Shown here: positions 18,905-27,928 of the stretch, in pieces | How the letters are laid out: each line of letters opens with the position of its first letter | Position numbering within the stretch: the stretch's first letter is position 1 | From: Chitinophaga pinensis | GTDB lineage: Bacteria > Bacteroidota > Bacteroidia > Flavobacteriales_D > Crocinitomicaceae | Assembly: GCA_943324745.2 (NCBI GenBank) | Contig: CALPMT020000010.1 | Location: forward strand, 1-64,000 | Direction of reading: 5' to 3' | DNA length: 64,000 nucleotides | Made by a program: the position numbers and the translations under genes | Notes under the pieces: model-generated | Database searches by the model: none | The model's input: the letters and a program-made list of their open reading frames with translations, nothing else | Told to the model about the DNA's origin: nothing

Positions 18905-19824
18905 GCAACTGTTTAGCTTGTAATTCGAGTAACTTTACATCCTACATAGAAACTGGTGCAATGATGCATACGTATTCTAAAGAATCTTACAATTTTGACA
19001 GATGTACAGATTGTGGTTTAGTTTTTTTAAACCCACGAATTCCAGAGAAAGAATTAGGAGCTTTTTATACCGCTTCCTATCTACCCTACCGTGAGTCAGA
19101 AGCATGGGGAAAATATGGATCATTTGTACAAAAAGACCAACAAAAAACAGATAAAGCACGCATAGGAGTTGTAAAAAAATATGTCAATTTGAATTCAGCA
19201 AGTAGCGTGCTGGATATCGGTTGTGGTAAACCAACATTTTTACGTGCATTACGCAAAGAAACAGATGCAACATTAATGGGCATTGACTTTTCGAATGAAG
19301 GATGGAAGCATTCCCCTGAAGATTTCATGAATATTGATTTACGCATTGGTGAAGTAGGCGATCTAACCGGTGAGTTGCCAATGGATGTCATTACCATGTG
19401 GCATTACTTGGAACACGATTACCAACCACAAAAACATCTTAAAGAATTACTTACAATTTCGCATCCTGAAACAAGGTTGATCGTTGAAGTGCCAAATTTT
19501 GCTAGTTATACCCGTCGCAAATTTGGAAAATATTGGGCAGGATATCATACACCTCGCCATACTGGACTTTATTCTCCAGAAAATATAGAAGTATTACTTA
19601 AAAATAGCGGTTGGCAAGTTGAATCGCTTTTAACCTATGGTTCCTTAGCACCTTACACCTTACATTGGATGAGTGAAATGGAAAAAAAGCAGATTGACTG
19701 GACTGAATCTATGGAACCAAGATTCATCGGATTTGTTGCTGGCATGGTACTACATTCGCCTATCTATCTCTTCGAAAAAATGGTTTCTATGGGATTTATG
19801 ACCGTAATTGCAAAACCATTATAA
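18892..19824 (+). CDS. SAM-dependent methyltransferase with zinc ribbon, carotenoid operon
   Basis: 310 residues. CLACNSSNF and CTDCGLVFLNP (about 8-48) make a four-cysteine module; SSVLDIGCGKPTFLRAL (about 104-120) is SAM motif I; WHYLEHDYQPQKHL and PNFASYTRRKFGKYW follow. The last 60 residues are hydrophobic (FIGFVAGMVLHSPIYLFEKMV), so it may sit on the membrane. It overlaps crtY by 13 bases, the last gene of the unit. It could methylate a carotenoid or its sugar, or another membrane-bound metabolite; this is only suggested by position. Confidence 0.75.
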   Translation: MEYVSNCLACNSSNFTSYIETGAMMHTYSKESYNFDRCTDCGLVFLNPRIPEKELGAFYTASYLPYRESEAWGKYGSFVQKDQQKTDKARIGVVKKYVNLNSASSVLDIGCGKPTFLRALRKETDATLMGIDFSNEGWKHSPEDFMNIDLRIGEVGDLTGELPMDVITMWHYLEHDYQPQKHLKELLTISHPETRLIVEVPNFASYTRRKFGKYWAGYHTPRHTGLYSPENIEVLLKNSGWQVESLLTYGSLAPYTLHWMSEMEKKQIDWTESMEPRFIGFVAGMVLHSPIYLFEKMVSMGFMTVIAKPL

Positions 19825-19831
19825 GGATTAA

Positions 19832-20548
19832 TTAAGTAGTAAAGTAACTGGATAAAAGATCTTTACCATTCCATTTACCTATAGATTTGTATGGTTGAAA
19901 ACGCGCGAACATTTCCTCTTTGTACCAATCTATCCGATGTGTTTTCGCAATTGCTTCTTTATGTTCCGGACTATTGTAGGCAAAATTTTTGAGATCTTCG
20001 ATGCTTCGCCAAATACTAAAGGTAGCCATTTGAACCAATGGTGCTTCGCCAATTCCTTTGGTGTAAATTAATCCTTCGCAACCATGGATAATTGGATGTT
20101 GTGAGATTGGAACATACCGCCAGAATTGTACTAGATTTTTTTTTCGAATTGTAGCGCGGGTAATTACAGCAATTAACGGATTCGTTTCGTCCAATTCCGA
20201 AGAAGGATTGAAAGGATTAACCCCTGACCATAACCCTTTTGCATGCAATGGTTTCATGAAAATTGTCCATTGTTCGGTGGTGTGATCTTGGTATCTTTTA
20301 AAAATGGGTGCTTGATGCAAAAAATCATTTGCAGCCACTTCATTTTCCCAATTACACAACAAAGCATAAACACCCCAATCTGGAAGTGGATTAAATCCAG
20401 GTTCTTTTCCACTACCCATCAATTTATAAAAATTCAGTCCGGGTGTTTTTCGTAAAAAACGATGGGCGAATTGCATTTGTCCGAATGCCCAAGTTTTATT
20501 CCAAAAACCGGAGAATTTAAACAATGTGATTGTGGTAATTGCACTCAA
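19832..20548 (-). CDS. CrtA-type carotenoid oxygenase (possible 2-hydroxylase)
   Basis: 238 residues matching the spheroidene monooxygenase (CrtA) family: TWAFGQMQFAHRFLRKTPGL, FYKLMGSG, PDWGVYALLCNWE, GLWSGVNPFNP, VITRATIRKKNLVQFWRYVP, GIGEAPLVQMATFSIWR, EEMFARFQPY. CrtA of purple bacteria puts a keto group at C-2; a CrtA relative from the myxol producer Flavobacterium P99-3 is described as a 2-hydroxylase. With crtD, cruF and crtY facing it from 8 bases away, the 2'-hydroxylation of myxol is the best guess. It converges on the carotenoid unit and is transcribed separately. Confidence 0.8.
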   Translation of the reverse strand: MSAITTITLFKFSGFWNKTWAFGQMQFAHRFLRKTPGLNFYKLMGSGKEPGFNPLPDWGVYALLCNWENEVAANDFLHQAPIFKRYQDHTTEQWTIFMKPLHAKGLWSGVNPFNPSSELDETNPLIAVITRATIRKKNLVQFWRYVPISQHPIIHGCEGLIYTKGIGEAPLVQMATFSIWRSIEDLKNFAYNSPEHKEAIAKTHRIDWYKEEMFARFQPYKSIGKWNGKDLLSSYFTT

Positions 20549-20759
20549 AAAGTAAAAATTTTTAATGTTCTAACAAACATACCTATTTATATTAAGTTGT
20601 GATAAAAATACTTTAGAAGGAATAGAATTAAAGGGGAATAGCGGATATTAATTTACGTATAGGGTTGTTCACCTAGTTTAATTTAAATTACATGATTAAA
20701 TTTACATGTGTTTAATATTGTTACTATACTCTCTAACTATTCCCGTATTAAATAATTTG

Positions 20760-21554
20760 ATGAAAGACTTTATCCTACAACTTAAATTCCGAAATGAAGC
20801 ATTGTTTTATTTTGGACTTGTTTGTCTCTTATTTTCAGTCGTATTTATCCTATTAACAAAATTTACAACGACACAAGTTTATGGTGTTAACGCTTGGTAC
20901 AAACCATTTAAATTCGCTTTTTCAACGGTATTATTCGCCTGGGCTATGGGATGGTATTGTTTTTATTTACCGAATTTCAACTTGAAATTATTTAATTGGA
21001 CAGTGATACTGTTACTTGGTTTTGAAATTTTTTATATTGCGTTACAAGCAAGCAAAGGACAATTGTCACATTATAATTTAAGCACGCCTGTTTATTCGTT
21101 CTTATACTCCATGATGGCATTAGCAGCCACGGCAGTGACATTGTATACAGCCTATGTTGGGTTTCTATTTTTTAAGTACGATTTTCCAGAATTACCAAGT
21201 CATTACGTATGGTCAATTCGTTTCGGAATTATCTTTTTTGTCGTATTTGCTTTGGAAGGTTTTGCAATGGGTTCTAGATTGAACCACAGTGTAGGCGCAT
21301 TCAACGAAAATTCTAATTGGTTCATTGTTGGTTGGAGCAAGACCGTCGGTGATTTACGTGTTACTCACTTCATTGGTATGCATGCATTACAAGTTTTACC
21401 AATTCTTTCGTATTACCTCTTAAAAAGTAACAAATTAACAATTGGTCTTTCTATTTTATATGGACTTTTAGCTTTAGCAACATTGGTTCAGGCAATCCAA
21501 GGGAAACCGATAATAAAAACAACTTCGAAAAAAGAAGATATCACCACACCATGA
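20760..21554 (+). CDS. Seven-helix membrane protein of unknown function
   Basis: 264 residues from the ATG at 20760 (MKDFILQLKFRNEALFYFG); an in-frame ATG at 20706 would add 18 hydrophobic residues and cannot be ruled out. About seven membrane segments. Polar motifs in or near membranes are WYKPFKFAFSTVLFAW, EGFAMGSRLNHSVG and THFIGMHALQVLPIL; the two histidines of the last one could bind a metal or haem, which is conjecture. The family is widespread in Bacteroidota but has no function known to me. It stands alone between the CrtA gene and the Fic pair. Confidence 0.6.
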   Translation: MKDFILQLKFRNEALFYFGLVCLLFSVVFILLTKFTTTQVYGVNAWYKPFKFAFSTVLFAWAMGWYCFYLPNFNLKLFNWTVILLLGFEIFYIALQASKGQLSHYNLSTPVYSFLYSMMALAATAVTLYTAYVGFLFFKYDFPELPSHYVWSIRFGIIFFVVFALEGFAMGSRLNHSVGAFNENSNWFIVGWSKTVGDLRVTHFIGMHALQVLPILSYYLLKSNKLTIGLSILYGLLALATLVQAIQGKPIIKTTSKKEDITTP

Positions 21555-21650
21555 AGACTAATTTTAATAGAGTTTGTATTTCATATGCAACCTACAGTAT
21601 CAAAACTCAATTAAAATTTGTAAATTAGAACTATAATTAGTGAGTCAAGC

Positions 21651-21872
21651 ATGTATAAATCTATAGACATAGACCGCGAAAAGCTAACCATTATGGGCGT
21701 GCAATTTTCCGACTTAAAAACATTGGAAAGTACTGCCAATGCTATAGGTACGAATATGTTTGAGGGATTTATACCTTCCAAAGAATCTATTCAATTGTAC
21801 ATAGATTGGAAATCAAATAATATTTCTGAATCAGAATTTCTGAAAAAGATTTATACTATTTATGGAAAATAA
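21651..21872 (+). CDS. VbhA-like antitoxin of a Fic toxin
   Basis: 73 residues. The stretch TNMFEG (about 39-44) fits the inhibitory helix motif (S/T)xxxE(G/N), in which the glutamate blocks the ATP site of the partner Fic enzyme. It is followed by FIPSKESIQLYIDWKSNNISESEFL, the two-helix end typical of VbhA antitoxins. It overlaps the fic gene by 11 bases, as in class I Fic systems where the antitoxin is a separate upstream gene. Confidence 0.8.
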   Translation: MYKSIDIDREKLTIMGVQFSDLKTLESTANAIGTNMFEGFIPSKESIQLYIDWKSNNISESEFLKKIYTIYGK

Positions 21873-22455
21873 TTATCGGTACCAAGACCCCGATTTTAGA
21901 TATACAAATTCGAATGGAGTTCTTCATAATTTAGCAAATATAGCAGAAGAGCGTATACTATTAGTTTATGAGAGTTTAAAAGTTTCTAGGAGAGTTGAAG
22001 AACTCTTAGAAAATCCATTCAATATAAAAGATTCAAATACCTTATTAGAAATCCATCATTATTTATTTCAAGATGTATATGCTTGGGCTGGAAAAGTCCG
22101 AACGGTAAATATTAGTAAGGATGGTAAACCTTTTTTTAATGGGGAACGTTTTGCCATTGCTTTTCAATACATAGACAACTTACTTTTGGAATACAAGCGC
22201 ATACGAAAAACGAATCGGAATCAAATTGCAGAAAAATTAGCGGAGATATTAGATAATGTCAATTACCTACACCCATTTCGAGAAGGAAATGGTCGAACCC
22301 AACGGGAATTCATACGACTATTAGCATTGGAAAAAGGATACCAACTAAATCTGAATCCAGCAGATAATAAAAACGTGTATGATCGATACATGCAAGGTAC
22401 CATTGAAAGTGATGTAAAAACATTAACAAATTTGATTTTAGAATTGTTACGGTAA
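21862..22455 (+). CDS. fic: Fic family adenylyltransferase toxin
   Basis: 197 residues. The Fic motif HPFREGNGRTQR is at 137-148, with the catalytic His137 and the anion-hole loop GNGR; the glutamate replaces the more usual aspartate, which is allowed in the family. The flap is about 78-95 (KVRTVNISKDGKPFFN). Fic enzymes transfer AMP from ATP to a hydroxyl of a target protein; VbhT-type toxins modify type II topoisomerases. The upstream VbhA-like gene provides inhibition in trans, since no inhibitory motif is seen within this protein. The target is not predictable here. Confidence 0.9.
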   Translation: MENNYRYQDPDFRYTNSNGVLHNLANIAEERILLVYESLKVSRRVEELLENPFNIKDSNTLLEIHHYLFQDVYAWAGKVRTVNISKDGKPFFNGERFAIAFQYIDNLLLEYKRIRKTNRNQIAEKLAEILDNVNYLHPFREGNGRTQREFIRLLALEKGYQLNLNPADNKNVYDRYMQGTIESDVKTLTNLILELLR

Positions 22456-22596
22456 GATTTGGAGTTTTCTGAAGTATAGTTTGAAAAACTACCGCAGGAA
22501 GACACTTCCAGCGGAGCTAATAATTTTATATTTCATCAAAAAATTGATGTGCAATATTTTAATGATAGTGTTCAGTTTAAAATAATAATCAAAAAA

Positions 22597-22626
22597 AAAT
22601 CCCTGCAATTCTCACCACAGGGATTT
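22597..22626 (-). terminator. Intrinsic terminator of the PIN-PhoH gene
   Basis: Arms AAATCCCTG (22597-22605) and CAGGGATTT (22618-22626) with a 12-base loop. Read on the minus strand the stem is followed by a run of T (the A run 22591-22599). It lies 20 bases past the stop codon of the minus-strand gene. Confidence 0.8.
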
Positions 22627-22645
22627 CCATTCTAAATTAATTCTC

Positions 22646-23974
22646 CTACAACAAATCGTTCGCTAAATTCGCTAGTTCGGAGCGTTCTCCTTTTTCTAGT
22701 TTAACATTCGCAAACAGCGGTTGGTTTTGCAAGCGATCGATGATGTACGCTAAACCACAGCTGTGTTCGTCCAGGTAAGGCGTATCAATTTGTTTGAGGT
22801 CGCCTGTAAACACGATTTTGGTGTTTTCTCCTGCACGCGTGATGATTGTTTTTACCTCGTGTGGTGTTAAGTTTTGTGCTTCATCGATGATAAAAAGGAT
22901 GTTCGACAAGCTTCTACCTCGAATAAATGCTAACGGAGTAATTACCAATTTCCCTTCTTTCTCCATCTCAACAATCGCTTTGTGTTTTTTCTCATTTTCC
23001 CCAAATTGCGATTTGATGAATTTCAAGTTATCCCACAAAGGTTCCATGTAGGGTGCGATTTTATCATTTGCATCTCCAGGAAGGAAACCAATTTCCTTGT
23101 TGGAGAGCGGAACGAGTGGTCGTGCAAGAATGATTTGTTGGTATTGGTTATGTTGTTCCAACGCACTTGCTAACGCCAATAATGTTTTACCAGTTCCTGC
23201 TACTCCTTGAAGTGCTACTAATTTTATGTTATTGTTTAGTAAAGCATGGAAAGCAAACGCTTGTTCGGCATTTTTCGCTTTGATACCATATACATAATTT
23301 TTATCGACACGGTCAATATGGTCTGTTACTGGATTATAGTATGCTAAGGAAGATGTTTTCCCGTTTTTTAGCACATAGTAGCCATTCGCTGTTTTTTTAT
23401 TCCCTAGAATCCCATTTTCAGGAATGGAATCTTTCGTAAATAAACTTTGGATAATGGAAGAATCTAGATTTTCAATGTTCATGAAAGCATCTTCTTCCAA
23501 CACATCGGATTCTACCTTTCCAGTTTCGTAATCTTCGGACATCAAACCTAACGCCTTTGCTTTGATGCGTAGGTTAATGTCTTTGGTTACTAAAATTACC
23601 TCTTTCGTTGGTTCCGACTCTTTTAACACCAATGCACTATTGATGATTTTATGGTCGTTTTTACCTACGGAAAAGATGTATTCTGCATTAATCGATGTCG
23701 GCGTAGAATCTAGGACTATTTTAAACTTACCAAGATCTGAACCTCCGAGTTTAATCCAATCTTGCAGATTTCCACTGCCAGCAATTTTGTCAATGAAACG
23801 AATTACCTCTCGCGCGGCAAAATTTTTAATTTCGTTTCCTACTTTAAATTTGTCTAATTCTTCCAATACCGTGATTGGAATAGCCACATCATTTTTCTTG
23901 AAATGCACCAAGGAATGATGGTCGTGCAACAACACCGATGTGTCGAGAACGAAAATTTTGGTTTTTTTAGCCAT
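22646..23974 (-). CDS. PIN domain-PhoH ATPase
   Basis: 442 residues. Residues 1-150 are a PIN-type nuclease domain (KIFVLDTSVLLHD, LEELDKFK, SVGKNDHKIINSAL, LVTKDINLRIKA). The PhoH-type P-loop ATPase follows with Walker A GVAGTGKTLLALA near residue 260 and Walker B LFIIDEAQNLTP near 365. PIN-PhoH proteins are ATP-driven RNA helicase/nucleases in the actinobacterial examples studied. It has its own terminator at 22597 and a perfect palindrome in its promoter region at 24002. Confidence 0.9.
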   Translation of the reverse strand: MAKKTKIFVLDTSVLLHDHHSLVHFKKNDVAIPITVLEELDKFKVGNEIKNFAAREVIRFIDKIAGSGNLQDWIKLGGSDLGKFKIVLDSTPTSINAEYIFSVGKNDHKIINSALVLKESEPTKEVILVTKDINLRIKAKALGLMSEDYETGKVESDVLEEDAFMNIENLDSSIIQSLFTKDSIPENGILGNKKTANGYYVLKNGKTSSLAYYNPVTDHIDRVDKNYVYGIKAKNAEQAFAFHALLNNNIKLVALQGVAGTGKTLLALASALEQHNQYQQIILARPLVPLSNKEIGFLPGDANDKIAPYMEPLWDNLKFIKSQFGENEKKHKAIVEMEKEGKLVITPLAFIRGRSLSNILFIIDEAQNLTPHEVKTIITRAGENTKIVFTGDLKQIDTPYLDEHSCGLAYIIDRLQNQPLFANVKLEKGERSELANLANDLL

Positions 23975-23990
23975 GACACTGATTTTTTAC

Positions 23991-24015
23991 TAAAAGTATG
24001 TGTGAATACATTCAC
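23991..24015 (-). promoter_or_regulatory. Putative promoter -7 and palindromic operator of phoH-like gene
   Basis: On the minus strand TACTTTTA (23991-23998) resembles the -7 element TAnnTTTG with one mismatch. Directly upstream lies the perfect inverted repeat GTGAAT-AC-ATTCAC (24002-24015), in the spacer where a repressor would block polymerase. A related half GTGAATA occurs near 24054. The regulator is unknown. Confidence 0.4.
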
Positions 24016-24362
24016 GATTACTGGTTACCCAATTACTTTATCCAAAAGTAATTGTGAATAGCAAAAAATGGTAATCACTTAATATTGAATTAATAATAAA
24101 GCTCTTTAAATTCAATACCTAAAGCAATTAACACCGATTGTTTTTTCAATGAACTTTATATTGAATTTACGAAAAGATAATGGAGATTACAAGTATTAAA
24201 CCGTATTTTTCATCGTTTAGCTCTTTTACCATTAAGGAATTATTCAAGAGGGCCACGTAAAAATTTAGATTTATTAAGAAAATGCATTAATAGCGTCGCC
24301 ATTCTACATGAACTTGAATTAATAAAAATCAATAAATCTTAATGGTGAAAAAAATCTGATAT
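24016..24362. other. Gap without recognised content
   Basis: AT-rich stretch between the PIN-PhoH gene and hemW. ATATTGAATT occurs near 24081 and near 24161. No gene, RNA or clear terminator was recognised. Confidence 0.4.
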
Positions 24363-25484
24363 TTACGCAAACAAATCCTGCGCTATTTTATCTGCCCACG
24401 ACTTCCCTTCTTGGGTAAGATATAAGGTGTTTTCCTTGCAAACTACCCAACCTTTTTTCTCTAAGTGTTCCAGTTGTTGTAAGAACGATTTGTCTAAAGG
24501 TAAAATAGCACCCAACTGCACTAAACTTACCCCCCATTTAGCACGTAGACCAGTTAATAGTAACTCATTAAATTGATTTTCTTTGGTAAGTAACTCAAAA
24601 TCAAATTCAGGCTGTTTGTTTTCTATTCCTTGGATGTATCGTTGGTTGTTTGCCACATTCCAAGAACGGTATTTTCCATCGTAGGAATGCGCGGAAGGAC
24701 CTACTCCTAGGTAAATTGCTCCTTTCCAATAACTGGAATTATGCTTTGAAATAAAGTTTGGAAGTGCAAAATTTGAAATCTCATAATGTTCAAATCCAGC
24801 AGTTAACAATTCCTCTTGTAAAATCGTAAAATGCTCATTTTGAAGCTCATTACTTGCAGGTTGTATCTTCTCTTTTTTCACCCACGCAGAAAGTACCGTA
24901 TTCGGTTCTACAGTTAAGCAATAGGCTGAAATGTGCTGTACCCCTAATTGTAATGCGGTTCTTATCTCTTCTCTCCAAACTTCGTTACTCATGTTTGGAA
25001 GTCCATAAATCAAATCGATACTAATATCTTGAATTCCTGCCTGTTGTGCAATAGGGATACACGCTACACTTTGTGCAACTGTATGCGCGCGATTCATCCA
25101 AATCAGAGAATCGCTGTGAAACGATTGTAAACCAATACTCAAACGATTAACTCCTGCTTTTACCCAAACATTGACTTTGGATAAGTCAATGTCGTCAGGA
25201 TTCGCTTCTAAGGTAACTTCCACTTCTTCCTGTACTGCAAAATTGTCTCGCACAGTTGATAGTATAAGTGTCAGCTCTTCCTCTGTCAACAAACTTGGCG
25301 TTCCTCCTCCAAAATAAATAGTTGATATTGATTGATTTGCTAAAGTATCTTTTCGTGCTACTAATTCTACACACAATGACTTTACAAGCGCTACGCGATA
25401 CTTTTCAAAGGTTGTACTAAAGTGAAAATCGCAGTACGTACATGCTTTTTTACAAAATGGAATATGAATGTAAATACCCGCCAT
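24363..25484 (-). CDS. hemW: Radical SAM haem chaperone HemW
   Basis: 373 residues. The iron-sulphur motif CKKACTYCDF (11-20) has the CxxxCxYCxF form of HemW rather than the extra cysteine of true HemN. Further marks are STIYFGGGTPSLL, EVTLEANPDD, VNRLSIGLQSF, HISAYCLTVEPNT and the C-terminal HemN_C domain with GLRAKWGVSL. HemW binds haem and inserts it into respiratory enzymes, and is often misnamed coproporphyrinogen oxidase. It lies 5 bases from the protease gene at 25490, on the same strand. Confidence 0.9.
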   Translation of the reverse strand: MAGIYIHIPFCKKACTYCDFHFSTTFEKYRVALVKSLCVELVARKDTLANQSISTIYFGGGTPSLLTEEELTLILSTVRDNFAVQEEVEVTLEANPDDIDLSKVNVWVKAGVNRLSIGLQSFHSDSLIWMNRAHTVAQSVACIPIAQQAGIQDISIDLIYGLPNMSNEVWREEIRTALQLGVQHISAYCLTVEPNTVLSAWVKKEKIQPASNELQNEHFTILQEELLTAGFEHYEISNFALPNFISKHNSSYWKGAIYLGVGPSAHSYDGKYRSWNVANNQRYIQGIENKQPEFDFELLTKENQFNELLLTGLRAKWGVSLVQLGAILPLDKSFLQQLEHLEKKGWVVCKENTLYLTQEGKSWADKIAQDLFA

Positions 25485-25489
25485 ACAAA

Positions 25490-27745
25490 TTAATACCTAA
25501 CAAATGATTTAGTAACATCCGAATTTCCCCCATGAATTTTCAAATAATACATCCCTGCCTGCAGTTGATCGATCGATAATTTAAAGGACATAGAATTCAC
25601 TAGATAAGAACCATACAATTGTCCTGAAATGGTATACAGTTCTATCGATTTAATCTCTATATTTTCAGAATTAATGGATAACACATCTAAATTTGAAGGA
25701 TTTGGGAACAATGTAATTTGATCTTCAAAATCTAATTGATCTAACCCATTTGTAAAACAAAAACTTTTAACAGAACTTGAACCAAATTTTGCATTCGCAG
25801 GTAAAAGTTGAGCAACCACAGACTTGCTATCATCGTAAAGTGTATAGCTTCCAGTTACATAATCACTCGAATACAAACCGTCTCCAGCATTATCATAGAT
25901 TGAAAATTTATAACAATTTGCTTCTAAACAAAATTCTTGTTTAATAAGTGCTGGCTTGGAGGCTGTTTGGAGATATGGACCTCCTTGATACCACGTTTTA
26001 TTCGTTGAATCTGTCAAATACCAAGCTATTTCATTCCCCTCCGTATCCAATTGAAGTTCTAACACATATTTTCTAGGATTAGAAAGAACATTAAACGAAC
26101 TTGAAAATGAATTATTTGATACTATTGCATCCTCAAAAATTGGATCTTTTAAGATAGTTGCGATAAACACATGGTTTCCTTTATTGAATTTTTGCATTGG
26201 TAAATAAACGGTGTCTTGTTCATACAATGCTAATCTACCTTTCCAGCTAATTTGGTTTAAGGGATCTGAATCGTATGCATAACTAATCGTAAGTGTTTTC
26301 AATGAGTCAATCCCTCCATTCGATATGATGATATAGGGAACAATTGAATCTACACATAAACGATTTGTTAGGTTTGTTGCATGGTACGAGATATATGGGT
26401 CATAGGCAATCGAAGAACTCTGATCGATAAAATCCACACGTGCATCCACCGGATCTAACCAATCACTTAATCGTGATTCTGGTGTACCTCCCCCATTCCA
26501 AGATTCACTTAACTTACCATAAAAATCGGTCATAAATTTTGAAATACAATCAGAATCTCCTCCATGTAATTGCCCTACAACTCTATGATTTTGATCAAAT
26601 AACGGCGAACCCGAGGAACCAGATTCTGTAATCCCTACATTCCAATTAGTAAGCCAATGATTTAAAGGTTCTCCAATGACAAATGATTCTGCAACCAAAG
26701 GTTTGTAATCCAATGAAATCTTTTTAATGTCACCATATGGATGATGGATGCCGGCTCCCGACTTAGGAATGTCTCCTGACTTATCCCAACCTGCGTAAGT
26801 TACGTTCCAAGAAGGATTAGGTATTGCATTCAACTCGCATAATAAAAAATCAGTAAGTTTATAAGAAGCTAGCAATTTCGCTCCATTGATGGTCATATCC
26901 TTGGGAGCATCTACAGAAGGTTTAGAGGTGCCACAATCTGCATTTTCCTCTGGACTTTCCCAGCGAAAACGAAATATCCAGGATGTTGGATCCGCCCCGC
27001 AGTGATTTGCGGAAAGAAAATAAGGTTTATAAGGACCTTTAGTTGTATTCATTAAGGTACCTGTACAAAAACCTCCCGTACTATTAATCATTAACGCAAC
27101 CGCATTACGTTGTTGTTCAAATCCTTTTCCTTGGGGACAATTCACATCAATGTTACAAATTCCTGAACCATTAAAACCTCGTTTAACCATAGTTTCTAAA
27201 GAACGAAACCCATGAATTACAGAACTCAAATGCAACACTGAGGTACCTACATTAGCCTTTGGTTCAGCTAATTCAATAATGATTTTTGAATCATTCAACA
27301 ATTCTGTACCTAATACTTGTGCGTCTGAATTATTTAAACTCGTATAAGCTCCAATATAGTTGGATGAATTTGCTCCAACTAAATAAAGCCTCGAACCCAT
27401 TTTCAACTTAAAGCGATCAAAAACAACATTGATTGAAACTGCATTTTTACATTCAATCCCTAACTGATAAACAACATCACCATTGGACAACGTGCTTTTT
27501 TCAGAAGTTGACAAAACATCAAAATCAACATCTAATGCCTTTCCATATTGTTGAATTTTAACTCTAGTACTTAAGTTTGCCAGCTCATTTTTACTGATTT
27601 CTTCCTCAGCATCTACCGAAGGCATACTTAAAAATTTAGAAATCTGACGTACTTGTTTGGAAATGGAATAGGGTAATCCTGGAGTTGTTTGCGTAAATAC
27701 ACTTCCGAAACTTACTAGAAATAGAATCAATAAATATAAACGCAT
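25490..27745 (-). CDS. Secreted trypsin-like serine endopeptidase with T9SS sorting domain
   Basis: 751 residues from the start at 27745, which begins the signal peptide MRLYLLILFLVSFGSVFTQ; a frame from 27808 adds 21 residues before it. The catalytic triad of an S1-type protease is visible: His248 in SANHCG, Asp299 in LTDFLLCEL, Ser378 in ESGSSGSPLFD. GICNIDVNCPQG and FRWESPEENADCG resemble lysyl endopeptidase (Achromobacter protease I) and its Bacteroidota relatives, so cleavage after lysine is possible. Residues about 560-680 hold further beta domains, and a sorting domain closes the protein (FPNPSNLDVLSIN, LQAGMYYLKIHGG). Extracellular. Confidence 0.85.
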   Translation of the reverse strand: MRLYLLILFLVSFGSVFTQTTPGLPYSISKQVRQISKFLSMPSVDAEEEISKNELANLSTRVKIQQYGKALDVDFDVLSTSEKSTLSNGDVVYQLGIECKNAVSINVVFDRFKLKMGSRLYLVGANSSNYIGAYTSLNNSDAQVLGTELLNDSKIIIELAEPKANVGTSVLHLSSVIHGFRSLETMVKRGFNGSGICNIDVNCPQGKGFEQQRNAVALMINSTGGFCTGTLMNTTKGPYKPYFLSANHCGADPTSWIFRFRWESPEENADCGTSKPSVDAPKDMTINGAKLLASYKLTDFLLCELNAIPNPSWNVTYAGWDKSGDIPKSGAGIHHPYGDIKKISLDYKPLVAESFVIGEPLNHWLTNWNVGITESGSSGSPLFDQNHRVVGQLHGGDSDCISKFMTDFYGKLSESWNGGGTPESRLSDWLDPVDARVDFIDQSSSIAYDPYISYHATNLTNRLCVDSIVPYIIISNGGIDSLKTLTISYAYDSDPLNQISWKGRLALYEQDTVYLPMQKFNKGNHVFIATILKDPIFEDAIVSNNSFSSSFNVLSNPRKYVLELQLDTEGNEIAWYLTDSTNKTWYQGGPYLQTASKPALIKQEFCLEANCYKFSIYDNAGDGLYSSDYVTGSYTLYDDSKSVVAQLLPANAKFGSSSVKSFCFTNGLDQLDFEDQITLFPNPSNLDVLSINSENIEIKSIELYTISGQLYGSYLVNSMSFKLSIDQLQAGMYYLKIHGGNSDVTKSFVRY

Positions 27746-27904
27746 GTGACAGTTGAATAATACTCGAAGATGAAAGTACGTTATTTTTTGAAGATAACAA
27801 AAGACCAACGCATTTTGCTTAATAATTGTTAATATTTGAGATAAACGGCAGTTTATCCTTTCAAGTGAAAGTGAAAGGAACTAAATTAGTATAGTATATA
27901 AGTA

Positions 27905-27912
27905 TATCTTTG
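27905..27912 (+). promoter_or_regulatory. Putative -7 element before the inorganic-carbon cluster
   Basis: TATCTTTG fits TAnnTTTG. It ends one base before the first possible ATG (27914), so transcription would start inside or after that codon. This argues for the later ATG at 27929 and a very short leader. No good -33 element is seen. Confidence 0.4.
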
Positions 27913-27928
27913 TATGCAAAATTCGTGG

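Noticed and set aside
24363-25484. The radical SAM gene as coproporphyrinogen oxidase HemN
   Set aside because: The motif is CxxxCxYCxF and the length is 373 residues; HemN has an additional cysteine and about 450 residues.
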